DNA of 64,000 bases from Sulfitobacter sp. EhC04. GTDB taxonomy: Bacteria; Pseudomonadota; Alphaproteobacteria; Rhodobacterales; Rhodobacteraceae. The notes beneath the pieces were generated by a model. The model saw only the letters and a program-made list of their open reading frames with translations. It was not told the origin of the DNA and searched no databases. The translations under genes were made by a program, and so were the position numbers. This document shows positions 8,273 through 16,939 of the stretch, piece after piece (the stretch's first letter is position 1; each line of letters starts with the position of its first letter). Where the stretch lies: the NCBI RefSeq assembly GCF_001650875.1, contig NZ_LXYI01000028.1, forward strand, positions 1 to 64,000, written 5' to 3'.

Positions 8273-8920
8273 TCAGGCGGCGTCGGGCTGGTTCGGCGGC
8301 GCGGCGTCGCGGAAGGCGGGCAGCTGGTCCAATTCTCCGAAGATACGGGCAATAGTGGGCCAGTTTTCGAGCGCAATGTCGAAGCGCTTGTTGTTCCAGA
8401 CCTGCGCATAGAGGCAGAGATCAGCCAGCGACGGCTGGTCGCCATGACAGTAGCGGCCCGTCTCGGAACTGTCCGCAAGCGCGATTTCCAACGCGCCAAA
8501 GGTGAGCGTCACCCAGTGGATGAACCATTCCTTCTGCTTGGCCTCGTCAGCACCGAACTCATCGCGCAGGTAGAACAGCACCCGCAGGTTGTTGAGCGGA
8601 TGCACCTCCAGCGCGATCATCTGCGCCAGCGCCCGGACCCGTACCCGGCCGTCGGCATCGGCGGGCAGAAGCGCGGGTTCCGGGTGGGTTTCCTCAAGCC
8701 ATTCGATGATGGCCAGAGATTGGGTCAGGTGGCTGCCGTCCTCGCGCTCCAGCGTCGGCACGAGGCCTTGCGGATTGCGCCTGAGGTAGTCCGGTCGCCG
8801 CGTCTCCCCGTCGCGCAGCACGTAGGGGACATAGTCGTAATCGAGCCCCTTGTAGTTCAACGCGGCACGCAGCCGAGTTGATGTGGACGACCGGAAGAAG
8901 TTGTGCAGCTTCAGGGTCAT
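8273..8920 (-). CDS. maleylpyruvate/maleylacetoacetate isomerase (zeta-class GST)
   Basis: A 215-aa glutathione S-transferase fold enzyme. The N-terminal thioredoxin domain carries the zeta-class active-site stretch LHNFFRSSTSTRLRAALNYKG, where SSTS corresponds to the usual SSC/SSxS catalytic motif, followed by NPQGLVPTL and QSLAIIEWLEE for glutathione binding. The all-helical C-terminal domain holds HPLNNLRVL and SLADLCLYAQVWN. It should isomerise maleylpyruvate to fumarylpyruvate using glutathione, between the dioxygenase and the hydrolase of the same operon. Its stop overlaps nothing; its start overlaps the end of the upstream hydrolase by four bases. Maleylacetoacetate isomerase is the alternative name, but gene context favours gentisate. 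Confidence 0.88.
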   Translation of the reverse strand: MTLKLHNFFRSSTSTRLRAALNYKGLDYDYVPYVLRDGETRRPDYLRRNPQGLVPTLEREDGSHLTQSLAIIEWLEETHPEPALLPADADGRVRVRALAQMIALEVHPLNNLRVLFYLRDEFGADEAKQKEWFIHWVTLTFGALEIALADSSETGRYCHGDQPSLADLCLYAQVWNNKRFDIALENWPTIARIFGELDQLPAFRDAAPPNQPDAA

Positions 8921-9612
8921 TCTTTCGGCCCGATTTTCGTGGTCAGATCGCCCAGCCCCTCGATCGAGACGACGCAGGTGTCGCCCTCAACCAAGGGCCC
9001 GACACCCGCAGGCGTGCCGGTCATGATCAGGTCGCCCGGGCGTAGCTCCATCGAGTGCGACAGGATCGAGATCATCTCGGGGATCGACCAGATCAGCTCG
9101 GAGAGATCGGCCTCCTGCTTGACCTCGCCGTTGACGGTCAGCCGGATGAAGCCCTTGGACGGGTGACCCGCCTTCGCCACCGGATGCACCGGCGCGATCG
9201 GGGCGGACAGATCGAAGCCCTTGCCGAGATCCCACGGCCGGCCCTGTTCGCGCGCCTTCAGCTGCAGGTCGCGGCGGGTCAGGTCGTTGCCGACGGCGTA
9301 GCCCCAGACGTGATCCAGCGCGTCTTCCTCGGCGATGTTCTTTCCGCCTGTGCCGATCACCGCGACCAGCTCGGCCTCGTAGTGGAAGTTCTCGGTCTGG
9401 GGCGGATAGGGGATGGTCGCTTCATCCTCGACCACAGCGTCGGCGGGCTTGAGGAAGAAGAACGGCGGATCGCGGTCCGGGTCCTTACCCATCTCGACGG
9501 CGTGGGCGGCGTAGTTGCGCCCGATGCAGAAGATGCGGCGGACCGGGATGCGCGCGTCGCTGTCGGCGATGGCGACGGTCGACACGGGGGCGGGGGTGAA
9601 AGCGTAGGTCAT
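8917..9612 (-). CDS. fumarylpyruvate hydrolase (FAH family)
   Basis: A 231-aa fumarylacetoacetate-hydrolase-family enzyme expected to split fumarylpyruvate into fumarate and pyruvate. Visible motifs: IFCIGRNYAAHAVEMG at the N-terminus, the metal-binding acidic cluster in FHYEAELVAVIG and WGYAVGNDLTRRDLQ, and the C-terminal DLIMTGTPAGVGPL. The length matches the short, single-domain group that includes NagK. It directly precedes the isomerase with a 4-bp overlap and follows the transporter gene by 33 bp, so it belongs to the gentisate operon. A different 2-oxo-acid substrate cannot be excluded from sequence alone. Confidence 0.9.
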   Translation of the reverse strand: MTYAFTPAPVSTVAIADSDARIPVRRIFCIGRNYAAHAVEMGKDPDRDPPFFFLKPADAVVEDEATIPYPPQTENFHYEAELVAVIGTGGKNIAEEDALDHVWGYAVGNDLTRRDLQLKAREQGRPWDLGKGFDLSAPIAPVHPVAKAGHPSKGFIRLTVNGEVKQEADLSELIWSIPEMISILSHSMELRPGDLIMTGTPAGVGPLVEGDTCVVSIEGLGDLTTKIGPKE

Positions 9613-9645
9613 GGGTTTTCCTTTCGTTTTGAGCGTGAGGGCGTC

Positions 9646-11592
9646 TCAGCTCTGTTCGTTTTCCGGCAGCGGGCGGGCAGTGGCGCGATCCGACCGGGCG
9701 GTGACCCAGAGAATTGCGAGCACCGCGAAACCTGCCGCATTGATCCACAACGTCTGTGCCCCGCCAACACCCGGCGGCAGCAAGAGCGCAACCCCGGCCA
9801 AACCAATGAGCACCCGCCGCCCCTGCCCTGCCGGGCCATGGAACCAGCCGACGAACGCGGCCGAGATCGCATAGACCCCGATGACGGCGGTGGTGACGGC
9901 CACGACGATTTCCATCGGGTCGCCGATCAGGAGCAGCGCCGGCGAGAAGACGAAGAGGAAGGGCACGATATAGGCGGTCCAGCCGAAGCGCATGGATTCC
10001 CAGGCGGTGGCCATGGGCGAGGCCTTGGCGATGGCGGCGGCAAAGAAGGCGCCGATGCCGATGGGCGGCGTCACCATCGACATCATGCCGAGGTAGAAGA
10101 TAAACAGATGCGCCGCAATCGGCTCGACGCCGGACTGCACCAGCGAAGGCGCGATCAGCACGGCGAGCAGCAGGTAGACGCCCACGGTGGGCATGCCCAT
10201 CCCGAGGATCAGGCAGACCACGGCTGAGATCAGCAGCAGCACGAAGACATTGCCCTGGCCCAGGTCGACCAGCGCGAAGGTGGCCGCGAAGCCCAGGCCG
10301 GTGACGTTCAGCACGCCAATGATAAAGCCCGCCGCCGCCGAGATCATGATGATCTGGGTGATCGACTTGCCCGCCTCGACCGCCGAAGCCCAAAGGTCGC
10401 GCAGCACCATGCGGGTCTTGCCGTAGCCCACGGTCAGCCCAATCGTGAGCGCCGCGGCCCCGCCCCAGAGCGCCGCCGTCTCGGCCGGCTGGTTGAACCA
10501 GAAGAGCGCGGTAACAATGGCCGCGAAAGGCAGGATGAAGACCCAGCCGCGTGACATGACCGCGCCGGTTTTCGGCGCGTCCTTAACGTCGAGCGGCTTG
10601 ATCCCCTGTTTCGCCGCCTGAAGGTCGGCCTGCACGAAGAGCGCCACGTAGTAGAGCAGCGCGGGCACGATGGCGGCGACGACGATCTCGGCATAGGGTT
10701 TCTGCAGGATGTCGGCCATTAGGAAGGCCACGGCGCCCATCACGGGCGGCGCGATCTGGCCGCCGGTGGAGGCGACGGCCTCGACCGCGCCTGCGGTGGT
10801 GCGGCGAAAGCCCGACTGGATCATCAGCTTGATGGTGACGACGCCGGTGGCGACGATGTTCGACACCACCACGCCGGAGATCGAGCCGAAAAGGCCCGAG
10901 GCGACGATTGAGATCTTGGCCGCGCCGCCGCGCTTGTGGCCCATGGTGGACATGGCGATGTCGTTGAAGAAGTCCGCCCCGCCGGAGCGCAGCAGCAGCT
11001 GGCCGAAGAAGACGAAGGCCACGACGACCGTCGCCGCGACGTTGAGCGTGAGGCCCAGCAGCCCGTTGGGATCGAAGGCCAAATAGACGGCCAGCCGCTG
11101 CGGTGCGACCTCGCGGGTTTGCAGCGCGCCCGGCACCAGGTGGCCGATCATGCCGTAGCCGACGATGACCAGAACCACGATCACCAGCGTCCAGCCGACC
11201 GAGCGGCGCAGGCCCTCGAGCACCAGCAGGAACAATGCCCCGCCAACCAGCAATGCATCCCAAGGCAGTGACATCGCCTGCGACACGAGGCTCGGATAGG
11301 CTACCATCACGTAGAGCGAGAGGCCAAGGCCCAGCGCCGAGAGCACCCAGTCGAGCGTCGTGGCGGCACCGGAGCGCTTCCGGTCCGTGTCAACGCCAGT
11401 GACGAGGAAGATGATCGCCAGGCTCAGCCCCAGCACCAGCGCCAGGAATTGTTCGGTGTAGTAGGAATATCCAAGCCGCGACGGCAGGCTCGCGGCCTGT
11501 GCCATTGCGACGATCGTCAATATACCGGCCAGAGCGCTGACAACGATGCCCTTTGCGCCCGAGGCCTGGGGGGAAGTCACGTCCTGTTCCAC
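9646..11592 (-). CDS. TRAP transporter, fused 4TM/12TM permease (TAXI type)
   Basis: A 648-aa fused DctQ-DctM-type membrane protein of the TAXI branch of TRAP carriers, driving ion-coupled uptake of an organic acid delivered by its periplasmic binding protein. Many hydrophobic helices run through the chain. DctM hallmarks include FGSISGVVVSNIVATG, STGGQIAPPVMGAVAFLMA, and the C-terminal GMGMPTVGVYLLLAVLIAPS. The start is taken as GTG at 11592 because it follows a GGAAAGGGC ribosome-binding site; an in-frame ATG 48 bp upstream is less likely. Gene order points to uptake of the aromatic substrate of this operon, which is inference. Confidence 0.87.
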   Translation of the reverse strand: MEQDVTSPQASGAKGIVVSALAGILTIVAMAQAASLPSRLGYSYYTEQFLALVLGLSLAIIFLVTGVDTDRKRSGAATTLDWVLSALGLGLSLYVMVAYPSLVSQAMSLPWDALLVGGALFLLVLEGLRRSVGWTLVIVVLVIVGYGMIGHLVPGALQTREVAPQRLAVYLAFDPNGLLGLTLNVAATVVVAFVFFGQLLLRSGGADFFNDIAMSTMGHKRGGAAKISIVASGLFGSISGVVVSNIVATGVVTIKLMIQSGFRRTTAGAVEAVASTGGQIAPPVMGAVAFLMADILQKPYAEIVVAAIVPALLYYVALFVQADLQAAKQGIKPLDVKDAPKTGAVMSRGWVFILPFAAIVTALFWFNQPAETAALWGGAAALTIGLTVGYGKTRMVLRDLWASAVEAGKSITQIIMISAAAGFIIGVLNVTGLGFAATFALVDLGQGNVFVLLLISAVVCLILGMGMPTVGVYLLLAVLIAPSLVQSGVEPIAAHLFIFYLGMMSMVTPPIGIGAFFAAAIAKASPMATAWESMRFGWTAYIVPFLFVFSPALLLIGDPMEIVVAVTTAVIGVYAISAAFVGWFHGPAGQGRRVLIGLAGVALLLPPGVGGAQTLWINAAGFAVLAILWVTARSDRATARPLPENEQS

Positions 11593-11644
11593 AGCATGCC
11601 CTTTCCGTTGAGGGACGGGGCGGTCGGGCCGCCCCGGCATTACG

Positions 11645-12613
11645 TTACTCGTCCGAGGTCATCTCGACGCCGCGGTCCTCGAAGAAGGCCACCGCGCCCG
11701 GATGGTATTCTACGCCCGGGAATTGCTTGAACGCGGTCTCGAGGTTCAGCGCGAGAAGCGGCGGATAGGCGGCACCAATGGCTTCGCGTTGCTCGAACAG
11801 CACCGTCAGCAGCGCCTGCACCTGCTCCTCGGACACGTGCGCCCCGGCGACGAGGACGTTGTCCCAGGTCACGAACATCATCGGCTCGCCCACGCCCACG
11901 CGGACCGGGGCCGGGGTGACCTCCGAGAAGTAGAACGCAGGCCGCACCTCGCGTATCTTCTCCAGCGTCTCGTCGTTGGCATCGATACTCAGGAAGCGGA
12001 CACCGCCGACGGAGGCGTCGACCTCGGCCACCTTGGGACCGCCCACGGCAAAGAAGGCGCTGTCGACCCGGCCCGAGGCCATGTCGTCGGAACCGCGGAT
12101 CAGTTCCGGCACCGGCACCTGGTCTACATCGTCCCAGCCGATCCCGCCTGCGGCGAGGATGGCCGTGATGTGGGGCCGCGCGATCGGGAAGGCGTCCCAG
12201 CCCGAGGGCACGCTGCGGCCTTCGAGGTCCGCGACCGAGGTCAGGCCCGAGCTTTCCTTGACATAGAGTCCCACCGGAAACGGGTTGACCCGCGCCACGA
12301 TACGCAGGTTGGGCATCGGGCTGTCATAGTCGCCAGAGCCTTCGACCGCGGTGATCACGTCGTTCACGTCATTGAGCGAGAACTCGGCCAGCGCCTCGTT
12401 CACCGCCTGCATCATTTGCGCGTTGCCGCCATAGGGCTGCACCACCAGGCGCATGCCGGCGCTCTTGCGCGCCTCGCCGGAAATGACCGAGGCCATTGTG
12501 TTCCAGACCGAACCTTGCGGCGGCGTGGAAAAGGATTGCACCTGCGCCTGGGCTGCGGGGGCGAGGCCGGCGGCCAGCAGCGCGGCGGCGGCGAATGTCT
12601 TGATCGGTGTCAT
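11645..12613 (-). CDS. TAXI-family TRAP solute-binding protein
   Basis: Periplasmic binding protein of 322 aa. A Sec signal peptide (FAAAALLAAGLAPAAQAQ) covers residues 6-23. The TAXI-type features are FSTPPQGSVWNTMASVIS near the mature N-terminus, VVQPYGGNAQMMQAVNEALAEFSL, and a ligand-lobe stretch SVPSGWDAFPIARPHITAIL. The stretch from GSVWNTMA corresponds to the canonical T-A-X-I region that names the family. It sits 52 bp upstream of the fused permease start, a normal two-gene uptake system. The ligand is likely an aromatic carboxylate judged by neighbours. Confidence 0.87.
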   Translation of the reverse strand: MTPIKTFAAAALLAAGLAPAAQAQVQSFSTPPQGSVWNTMASVISGEARKSAGMRLVVQPYGGNAQMMQAVNEALAEFSLNDVNDVITAVEGSGDYDSPMPNLRIVARVNPFPVGLYVKESSGLTSVADLEGRSVPSGWDAFPIARPHITAILAAGGIGWDDVDQVPVPELIRGSDDMASGRVDSAFFAVGGPKVAEVDASVGGVRFLSIDANDETLEKIREVRPAFYFSEVTPAPVRVGVGEPMMFVTWDNVLVAGAHVSEEQVQALLTVLFEQREAIGAAYPPLLALNLETAFKQFPGVEYHPGAVAFFEDRGVEMTSDE

Positions 12614-12638
12614 GTGGTTTCCTCCCTGGATAAGTGGT

Positions 12639-14267
12639 TCAGGCGGTGGTTTCCGGATTGCGGATCAGTGCCTGGCGGTCGATCTTGCCCGTGCCCGTCT
12701 TGGGCAGGTCGGGCAGATAGTCGAAGAGACGCGGTGCTTTGTAGGGCGTTAGGTGCGTCTTGATGTGGTCGCGCAGCCGCTTGGTCTGGGCCTCGTCACC
12801 CGTACGGCCCTGTACGAGGCTGACGATGGCGCGCAGCGCGGTGCGCTTGTCGTCCAGTTGCTCGGCCAGCACCGCGCATTCGTTGACGTCCGGGTGCTCG
12901 TTCAGGCAGCGCTCGACCTCGAGCGGCCAGACCCACTGGCCCGAGACCTTGACCAGGTCGTCGGCGCGGCCCTGGAAGTAGTAGAAGCCGTCCTTCTCGA
13001 CGAAACGGTCGCCGGTGTAGATCCAGTCGCCGCGCATGGTGTCGCGGGTCTTGTCGGGGCGGTTCCAGTAGGTCGGCGCCGAGGAATGCCCGCGCACGAA
13101 CATCACGCCTTCCTCGCCCGGCTCGGCGGGTTTGCCCTCGGGCGTCTCCAGCCGCACTTCATAACCCGGCACCCGCGCGCCGGCCGCGCCCAGACGGTGA
13201 TCGTCGAGCCGGTTGCTCAGGTAGATGTGCAGCATTTCGGTCGAGCCGAGACCTTCGGTGGGGCCGTGGCCGACCTTGGCGTTCCAGGCGGTATAGACGT
13301 CTTCCGACAGGATCTCGGCCGCCGACATCGACTGGCGCAGCGAGGTGAGATCGCGGGTGTCGATATCAGGGGCGCGGCAGAGCGCCGTGTAGAGCGTCGG
13401 CAGACCGAAGAGCACCGTGGGACGATAGGCCTCGATGGCATTCAGCACCGCCTCGGGGCGCGGCTGGTCGGGGACCAGCAGCGTGGTGGCGCCGACGGCA
13501 AAGGGGAAGACCAGCGAATTGCCGAAGCCATAGGCGAAATAGGCCTTGGGCACGGAATAGCAGATGTCGTCTTCGTCCAGTTTCAGCACATGGGCGCCGA
13601 AGCTGTCCTGGATATAGGCCACGTCGTGATGCAGGTGCACGATGCCCTTGGGCCGCCCGGTCGAGCCCGAGGAATACATCCAGAAGGCCATGTCGTCGGG
13701 CCCAGTATCGGCGGCGTCGAGCGTCGTTGCGGTGCCGTCAAGGAATGCATCTGCCTCGGTCGCGTTGGCGACGTCGGCAGCGCCGTTGGCGATGATCAGC
13801 GTCTCGAGTTGGGTGTCCGCAAGCGTTTCCGCATCGAAGACCTTCGCCAGATCCGCCTCGACAAGGGCGAAGCGCGCGCCGCTGTCCTTCAGGAAGTAGT
13901 TCAGCACGTCCGGCTTGGTCTGGATGTTCAGGAGCACCGGCACGAAGCCTGCCCTGACAGCGCCGTAGAACGCCGCCGGATAGACCGGCGTGTCGTCGAG
14001 GAAGAACGCGATCCGCTCGCCGCGAGCCAGCCCGGCGCGGGCGAAGGCGTTGCCCCAGCGCGCCGCCTCGGCGATCAATTCACTGTAGCTGAGGCTGCCC
14101 TTCGGGCCGGTGACGGCGGTCTTGTCGGGGTTGCGAGCAAGGTTCTGCCAGAGAACCTGGGAACAATTGCGATGCTGCGCCTTGTCGAAACCGATTTCCC
14201 GGGCACCCGCTGCATCCGGTGCAACCGGGTCCGTGAGCGTGGTGGTCTGGGTCACATCCTGTGACAT
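12639..14267 (-). CDS. benzoate/aryl-CoA ligase family enzyme
   Basis: An adenylate-forming acyl-CoA ligase of 542 aa, nearest to benzoate-CoA ligases. The AMP-binding P-loop is MYSSGSTGRPKGIVHLHHD; further core motifs are EGLGSTEMLHIYLSN, GDWIYTGDRF, GRADDLVKVSGQWVWPLEVE and the C-terminal lysine in LPKTGTGKIDRQAL. It should activate an aromatic acid such as salicylate, 3-hydroxybenzoate or anthranilate with ATP and CoA. The start at 14267 is chosen for the strong AAGGAGGAAG ribosome-binding site 6 bp upstream; an in-frame extension to 14393 is unlikely. It lies between the monooxygenase and transporter genes, all on the minus strand. Confidence 0.85.
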   Translation of the reverse strand: MSQDVTQTTTLTDPVAPDAAGAREIGFDKAQHRNCSQVLWQNLARNPDKTAVTGPKGSLSYSELIAEAARWGNAFARAGLARGERIAFFLDDTPVYPAAFYGAVRAGFVPVLLNIQTKPDVLNYFLKDSGARFALVEADLAKVFDAETLADTQLETLIIANGAADVANATEADAFLDGTATTLDAADTGPDDMAFWMYSSGSTGRPKGIVHLHHDVAYIQDSFGAHVLKLDEDDICYSVPKAYFAYGFGNSLVFPFAVGATTLLVPDQPRPEAVLNAIEAYRPTVLFGLPTLYTALCRAPDIDTRDLTSLRQSMSAAEILSEDVYTAWNAKVGHGPTEGLGSTEMLHIYLSNRLDDHRLGAAGARVPGYEVRLETPEGKPAEPGEEGVMFVRGHSSAPTYWNRPDKTRDTMRGDWIYTGDRFVEKDGFYYFQGRADDLVKVSGQWVWPLEVERCLNEHPDVNECAVLAEQLDDKRTALRAIVSLVQGRTGDEAQTKRLRDHIKTHLTPYKAPRLFDYLPDLPKTGTGKIDRQALIRNPETTA

Positions 14268-14352
14268 GATATCTTCCTCCTTCGGCCGGGGTCCCGCGCG
14301 GGGACCTCGCTGGCCGCGATGTTCGTGCATTGAATTCTGGTGGTCTGAGCGG

Positions 14353-15495
14353 TCAGCCCGCCACGGCCCGCTGCGCAGCGTAGTCGGCGGCAAATTGTGG
14401 GGCGACCTGGCGCAGACGCTCTTCGGTCATCCGTCCGGACCGCATCAGGTAGTCATAGGCGAAATCCATTGGCGCGAGTTGCATCTTGTCGCCGAAACTG
14501 TCGTACCAGAGGGCTGAGGTATTGGCCGCGTCGACGATCTTTCGGGCGATGGGCTGACGGTTGTCCTGGTAGCTGGCCAGCGCCGCGTCGAGATCGCTTT
14601 CCGCCGCCAAGGCATGGACCAGCGCGATCGCATCCTCCAGTGCCAGCCGGGTGCCCGAGCCGATCGAGAAATGCGCGGTATGAACCGCATCGCCCAGCAG
14701 CGCGTATTTCCCGGCCACCCAGTTTTCGCACCAAAGGCGGGGAAACTGCCGCCACATCGACTTGTTGGTGATGAGCTTGGTGCCCTTCAGCACGTCCGAG
14801 AACAACTCGGCGCATCGCTCGGCGCTTTCCGCCTCGCCCATGTCGGCAAAACCGGCCTTTCGATAGGTCTCGGGCTCGCATTCCACGATGAAGGTGCTTC
14901 GGTCGGGTGTGAAGCGGTAGTGGTGCGCGTTCATCGGACCGTGCTCGGTTTCGATGAAGGTCTGGGTCAGCGTGTCGAAGGGGACCTGCGCGCCGAACCA
15001 GGCGAAGTGATTGTCGAAATGCTCGATCCTGGGCTGGAACTCTTCCTCGAAGGCGCGCCGTACCAGAGAATTCAGCCCGTCGGCGCCAATCACCAAATCG
15101 GCCTCAAGCTCTTCCACACCGGTGATCTGGGTGCCGAAACGGATCGGGATGTCCAGCGCCCGTGCCCGCTCGGTCAGGATCTCGATCAGGTGCAACCGGC
15201 CGATGGCGGTGAAACCCACCCCGTCCAGCGTCACCGAGCCCTCTGGCAGATTCAGCGTCATGTTCTGCCAGCGCTCCATGTGCGGCGCGACGAGGTCATG
15301 GGTCTCGGGATCGTCGGCCTTCAGGAAGGCCAGTGCCTGGTCCGAGAACACCACGCCGAAACCGAAAGTGGCGCCTTCGGGGTTCTGCTCGGTGACCCGC
15401 ACCTGGACCTGCGGCAGCAGCCGCCGAAGCAGGATCGCGGTGTAGAGCCCGGCGGGCCCCGCCCCGAGAATTTCTATGCTGGAAAGCTGTGTCAT
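14353..15495 (-). CDS. FAD-dependent aryl-CoA monooxygenase (salicylyl-CoA 5-hydroxylase-like)
   Basis: A 380-aa flavoprotein hydroxylase. The FAD fingerprint IEILGAGPAGLYTAILLRRL is at the N-terminus, FGFGVVFSDQALAFLKADDPE is diagnostic for the salicylyl-CoA/2-aminobenzoyl-CoA hydroxylase group, DLVIGADGLNSLVR is the DG motif, and YALLGDAVHTAHFSIGSGT the second FAD motif. Bifunctional relatives of about 770 aa carry an extra C-terminal reductase domain that is absent here. Position before an aryl-CoA ligase and a gentisate dioxygenase makes 5-hydroxylation of salicylyl-CoA to gentisyl-CoA the best guess. The start at 15495 follows GGGAGGACCC. A promoter-bearing gap of 87 bp separates it from the divergent thioesterase. 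Confidence 0.82.
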   Translation of the reverse strand: MTQLSSIEILGAGPAGLYTAILLRRLLPQVQVRVTEQNPEGATFGFGVVFSDQALAFLKADDPETHDLVAPHMERWQNMTLNLPEGSVTLDGVGFTAIGRLHLIEILTERARALDIPIRFGTQITGVEELEADLVIGADGLNSLVRRAFEEEFQPRIEHFDNHFAWFGAQVPFDTLTQTFIETEHGPMNAHHYRFTPDRSTFIVECEPETYRKAGFADMGEAESAERCAELFSDVLKGTKLITNKSMWRQFPRLWCENWVAGKYALLGDAVHTAHFSIGSGTRLALEDAIALVHALAAESDLDAALASYQDNRQPIARKIVDAANTSALWYDSFGDKMQLAPMDFAYDYLMRSGRMTEERLRQVAPQFAADYAAQRAVAG

Positions 15496-15541
15496 GGGTC
15501 CTCCCAATTTATCTCGACCTTTTCGAATTGATACCTTAAGA

Positions 15542-15556
15542 TTGCATATTATGCAA
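15542..15556. promoter_or_regulatory. 15-bp perfect palindrome between the divergent aromatic operons (putative IclR operator)
   Basis: TTGCATATTATGCAA is a perfect palindrome around the T at 15549. It lies in the 87-bp gap between the monooxygenase (minus) and thioesterase-IclR (plus) genes and has the size and A/T-rich centre of IclR-family operators. Binding by the IclR protein encoded at 15983 is inferred. Confidence 0.5.
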
Positions 15557-15582
15557 CGCATTTTACAATAAGGAAAGATGAC

Positions 15583-15990
15583 ATGCAGACGATACAGACC
15601 TTCGACATCACCTTCGGCGATTGCGACCCCGCTGGAATTGTCTTTTATCCCAATGCTTTCCGCTGGATGGACACGGCGCTTCACGCACTCCTGAGACCGG
15701 CTGGCGGGCACCAGGTCTTGTGCCGCAAGTTGGACGCAGTAGGCCTCGGGCTTGTCGATGCGTCCGCGAAATTCCGCCACCCGATGCACGATGGCGACCG
15801 ACTCGAACTGCGAATCGCCGTCACGGAGTGGTCGCGCCGTTCGCTCACGCTGGGCTATGAGGGTTCGGTCGAGGGCAGGCAGACATTCGAGGGACGCGAA
15901 GTGCGTTGCCTTTTCACCCGGACGGAAACCGGTATTGTGGCGGCCGATCTTGCGCCGTTACGCACGCTTCTGGAGGCCGAAGATGTCTGA
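15583..15990 (+). CDS. 4-hydroxybenzoyl-CoA thioesterase family protein
   Basis: A hotdog-fold acyl-CoA thioesterase of 135 aa. The active-site motif FGDCDPAGIVFYPNAFRWMD at residues 11-30 matches the 4HBT signature, with the catalytic Asp in DPAGIVFYP. In this setting it may hydrolyse gentisyl-CoA to gentisate and CoA, linking the monooxygenase to the dioxygenase. An AGGAAAG ribosome-binding site precedes the ATG by 8 bp. The end overlaps the IclR start by 8 bp, and the gene is divergent from the catabolic operon across the palindrome at 15542. Substrate is inferred. Confidence 0.82.
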   Translation: MQTIQTFDITFGDCDPAGIVFYPNAFRWMDTALHALLRPAGGHQVLCRKLDAVGLGLVDASAKFRHPMHDGDRLELRIAVTEWSRRSLTLGYEGSVEGRQTFEGREVRCLFTRTETGIVAADLAPLRTLLEAEDV

Positions 15991-16771
15991 CGAGAATGGC
16001 CACGGCCAGGGACTGAAATCGCTCGACACCGCGCTTGGTGTGCTGGCGCACCTGGCGGAACAGGGCGGACCGCAGTCGCTCTCTGAGATCGGTCGCGCCT
16101 GCAACATGCCGCCAAGCAAGGTGCATCGCTACCTCGCCTCTTTCGTCAATGCCGGGCTGGTGCAACAACAGGGCCGGTCGGGAAGATATGACCTCGGGCC
16201 GGGTGCGCTGCAGATCGGGCTGGCGGCGCTGGCGCGGCACGATTTCGTCAACTCAGCCGCCGACGGTCTGCCCGAGCTTTCGGCGAACACCGGGATGACC
16301 GTGCTGCTGTCTGTCTGGGCCAACCAAGGCGCGACCGTCGTCCGCTGGGAGCGAGGCGCGGCACCGACGGACACCTCAATGGGGCTCGGCACCACCCTGC
16401 CCTTGCTGACTTCGGCTACCGGCCGCGTGTTCCTGGCCTGGGGTCCACTCCACGCCATCGAACCGGAGCGCGACACACAGTTGCGCCGGCTGACGCGACA
16501 ACCGAACCTGCTGCTCGACATGGAGCCGACCAAGGCCGGCGTGGCGGCTCTTGCGGAGCGCACCCGTGCACGCAAATTCGCATCGGTCGAGGGCCGTTTC
16601 ATCCCCGGCCTCGTTGCAGCCGCAGCGCCCATTCTCGACTGGCAGAACGAAGCGCAGGCCGCTGTAACACTCGTAGGGACCGACCCGGCCGCCATTGCAC
16701 CGGGGTCAGCACAGACGGAAATGCTGTTGGACTATTGTGCGGAGAAATCCGTCGTCCGGACTGCCGTTTGA
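15983..16771 (+). CDS. IclR-family transcriptional regulator
   Basis: A 262-aa regulator with an N-terminal winged helix (residues about 10-70; LSEIGRACNMPPSKVHRYLA is the helix-turn-helix) and a C-terminal IclR effector domain (LTSATGRVFLAW; ASVEGRFIPGLVAAAAPI). It is translationally coupled to the thioesterase and divergent from the aromatic catabolic operon, so it most likely controls that operon in response to the aromatic acid or its CoA ester. The start at 15983 is the first methionine fitting the domain; a longer in-frame reading would run through the thioesterase and is rejected. Confidence 0.88.
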   Translation: MSDENGHGQGLKSLDTALGVLAHLAEQGGPQSLSEIGRACNMPPSKVHRYLASFVNAGLVQQQGRSGRYDLGPGALQIGLAALARHDFVNSAADGLPELSANTGMTVLLSVWANQGATVVRWERGAAPTDTSMGLGTTLPLLTSATGRVFLAWGPLHAIEPERDTQLRRLTRQPNLLLDMEPTKAGVAALAERTRARKFASVEGRFIPGLVAAAAPILDWQNEAQAAVTLVGTDPAAIAPGSAQTEMLLDYCAEKSVVRTAV

Positions 16772-16939
16772 GCCCAGGCGGCAGCCAAAATCACATAGAT
16801 TGCATTGGGCGGACTGGCACTCGCTGACCGGGACCGCATAACACGGCTGCTACGCGCCGAGGCGAGAGTGTTCAGGGAGATGGTCGAGCGCACCCAGCCA
16901 GACGACTGAGCCGACTGCGCTCGGTAATGGCGGTTCCGG

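Noticed and set aside
7094-8881. 595-codon open frame on the plus strand opposite the gentisate genes
   Set aside because: It is the antisense shadow of three well-supported minus-strand genes in high-GC DNA; the translation is low-complexity (Arg, Gly, Ala-rich) and matches no family.
12753-14264. 503-codon plus-strand frame opposite the aryl-CoA ligase
   Set aside because: Shadow of the ligase; no ribosome-binding site, no recognisable motif, biased composition.
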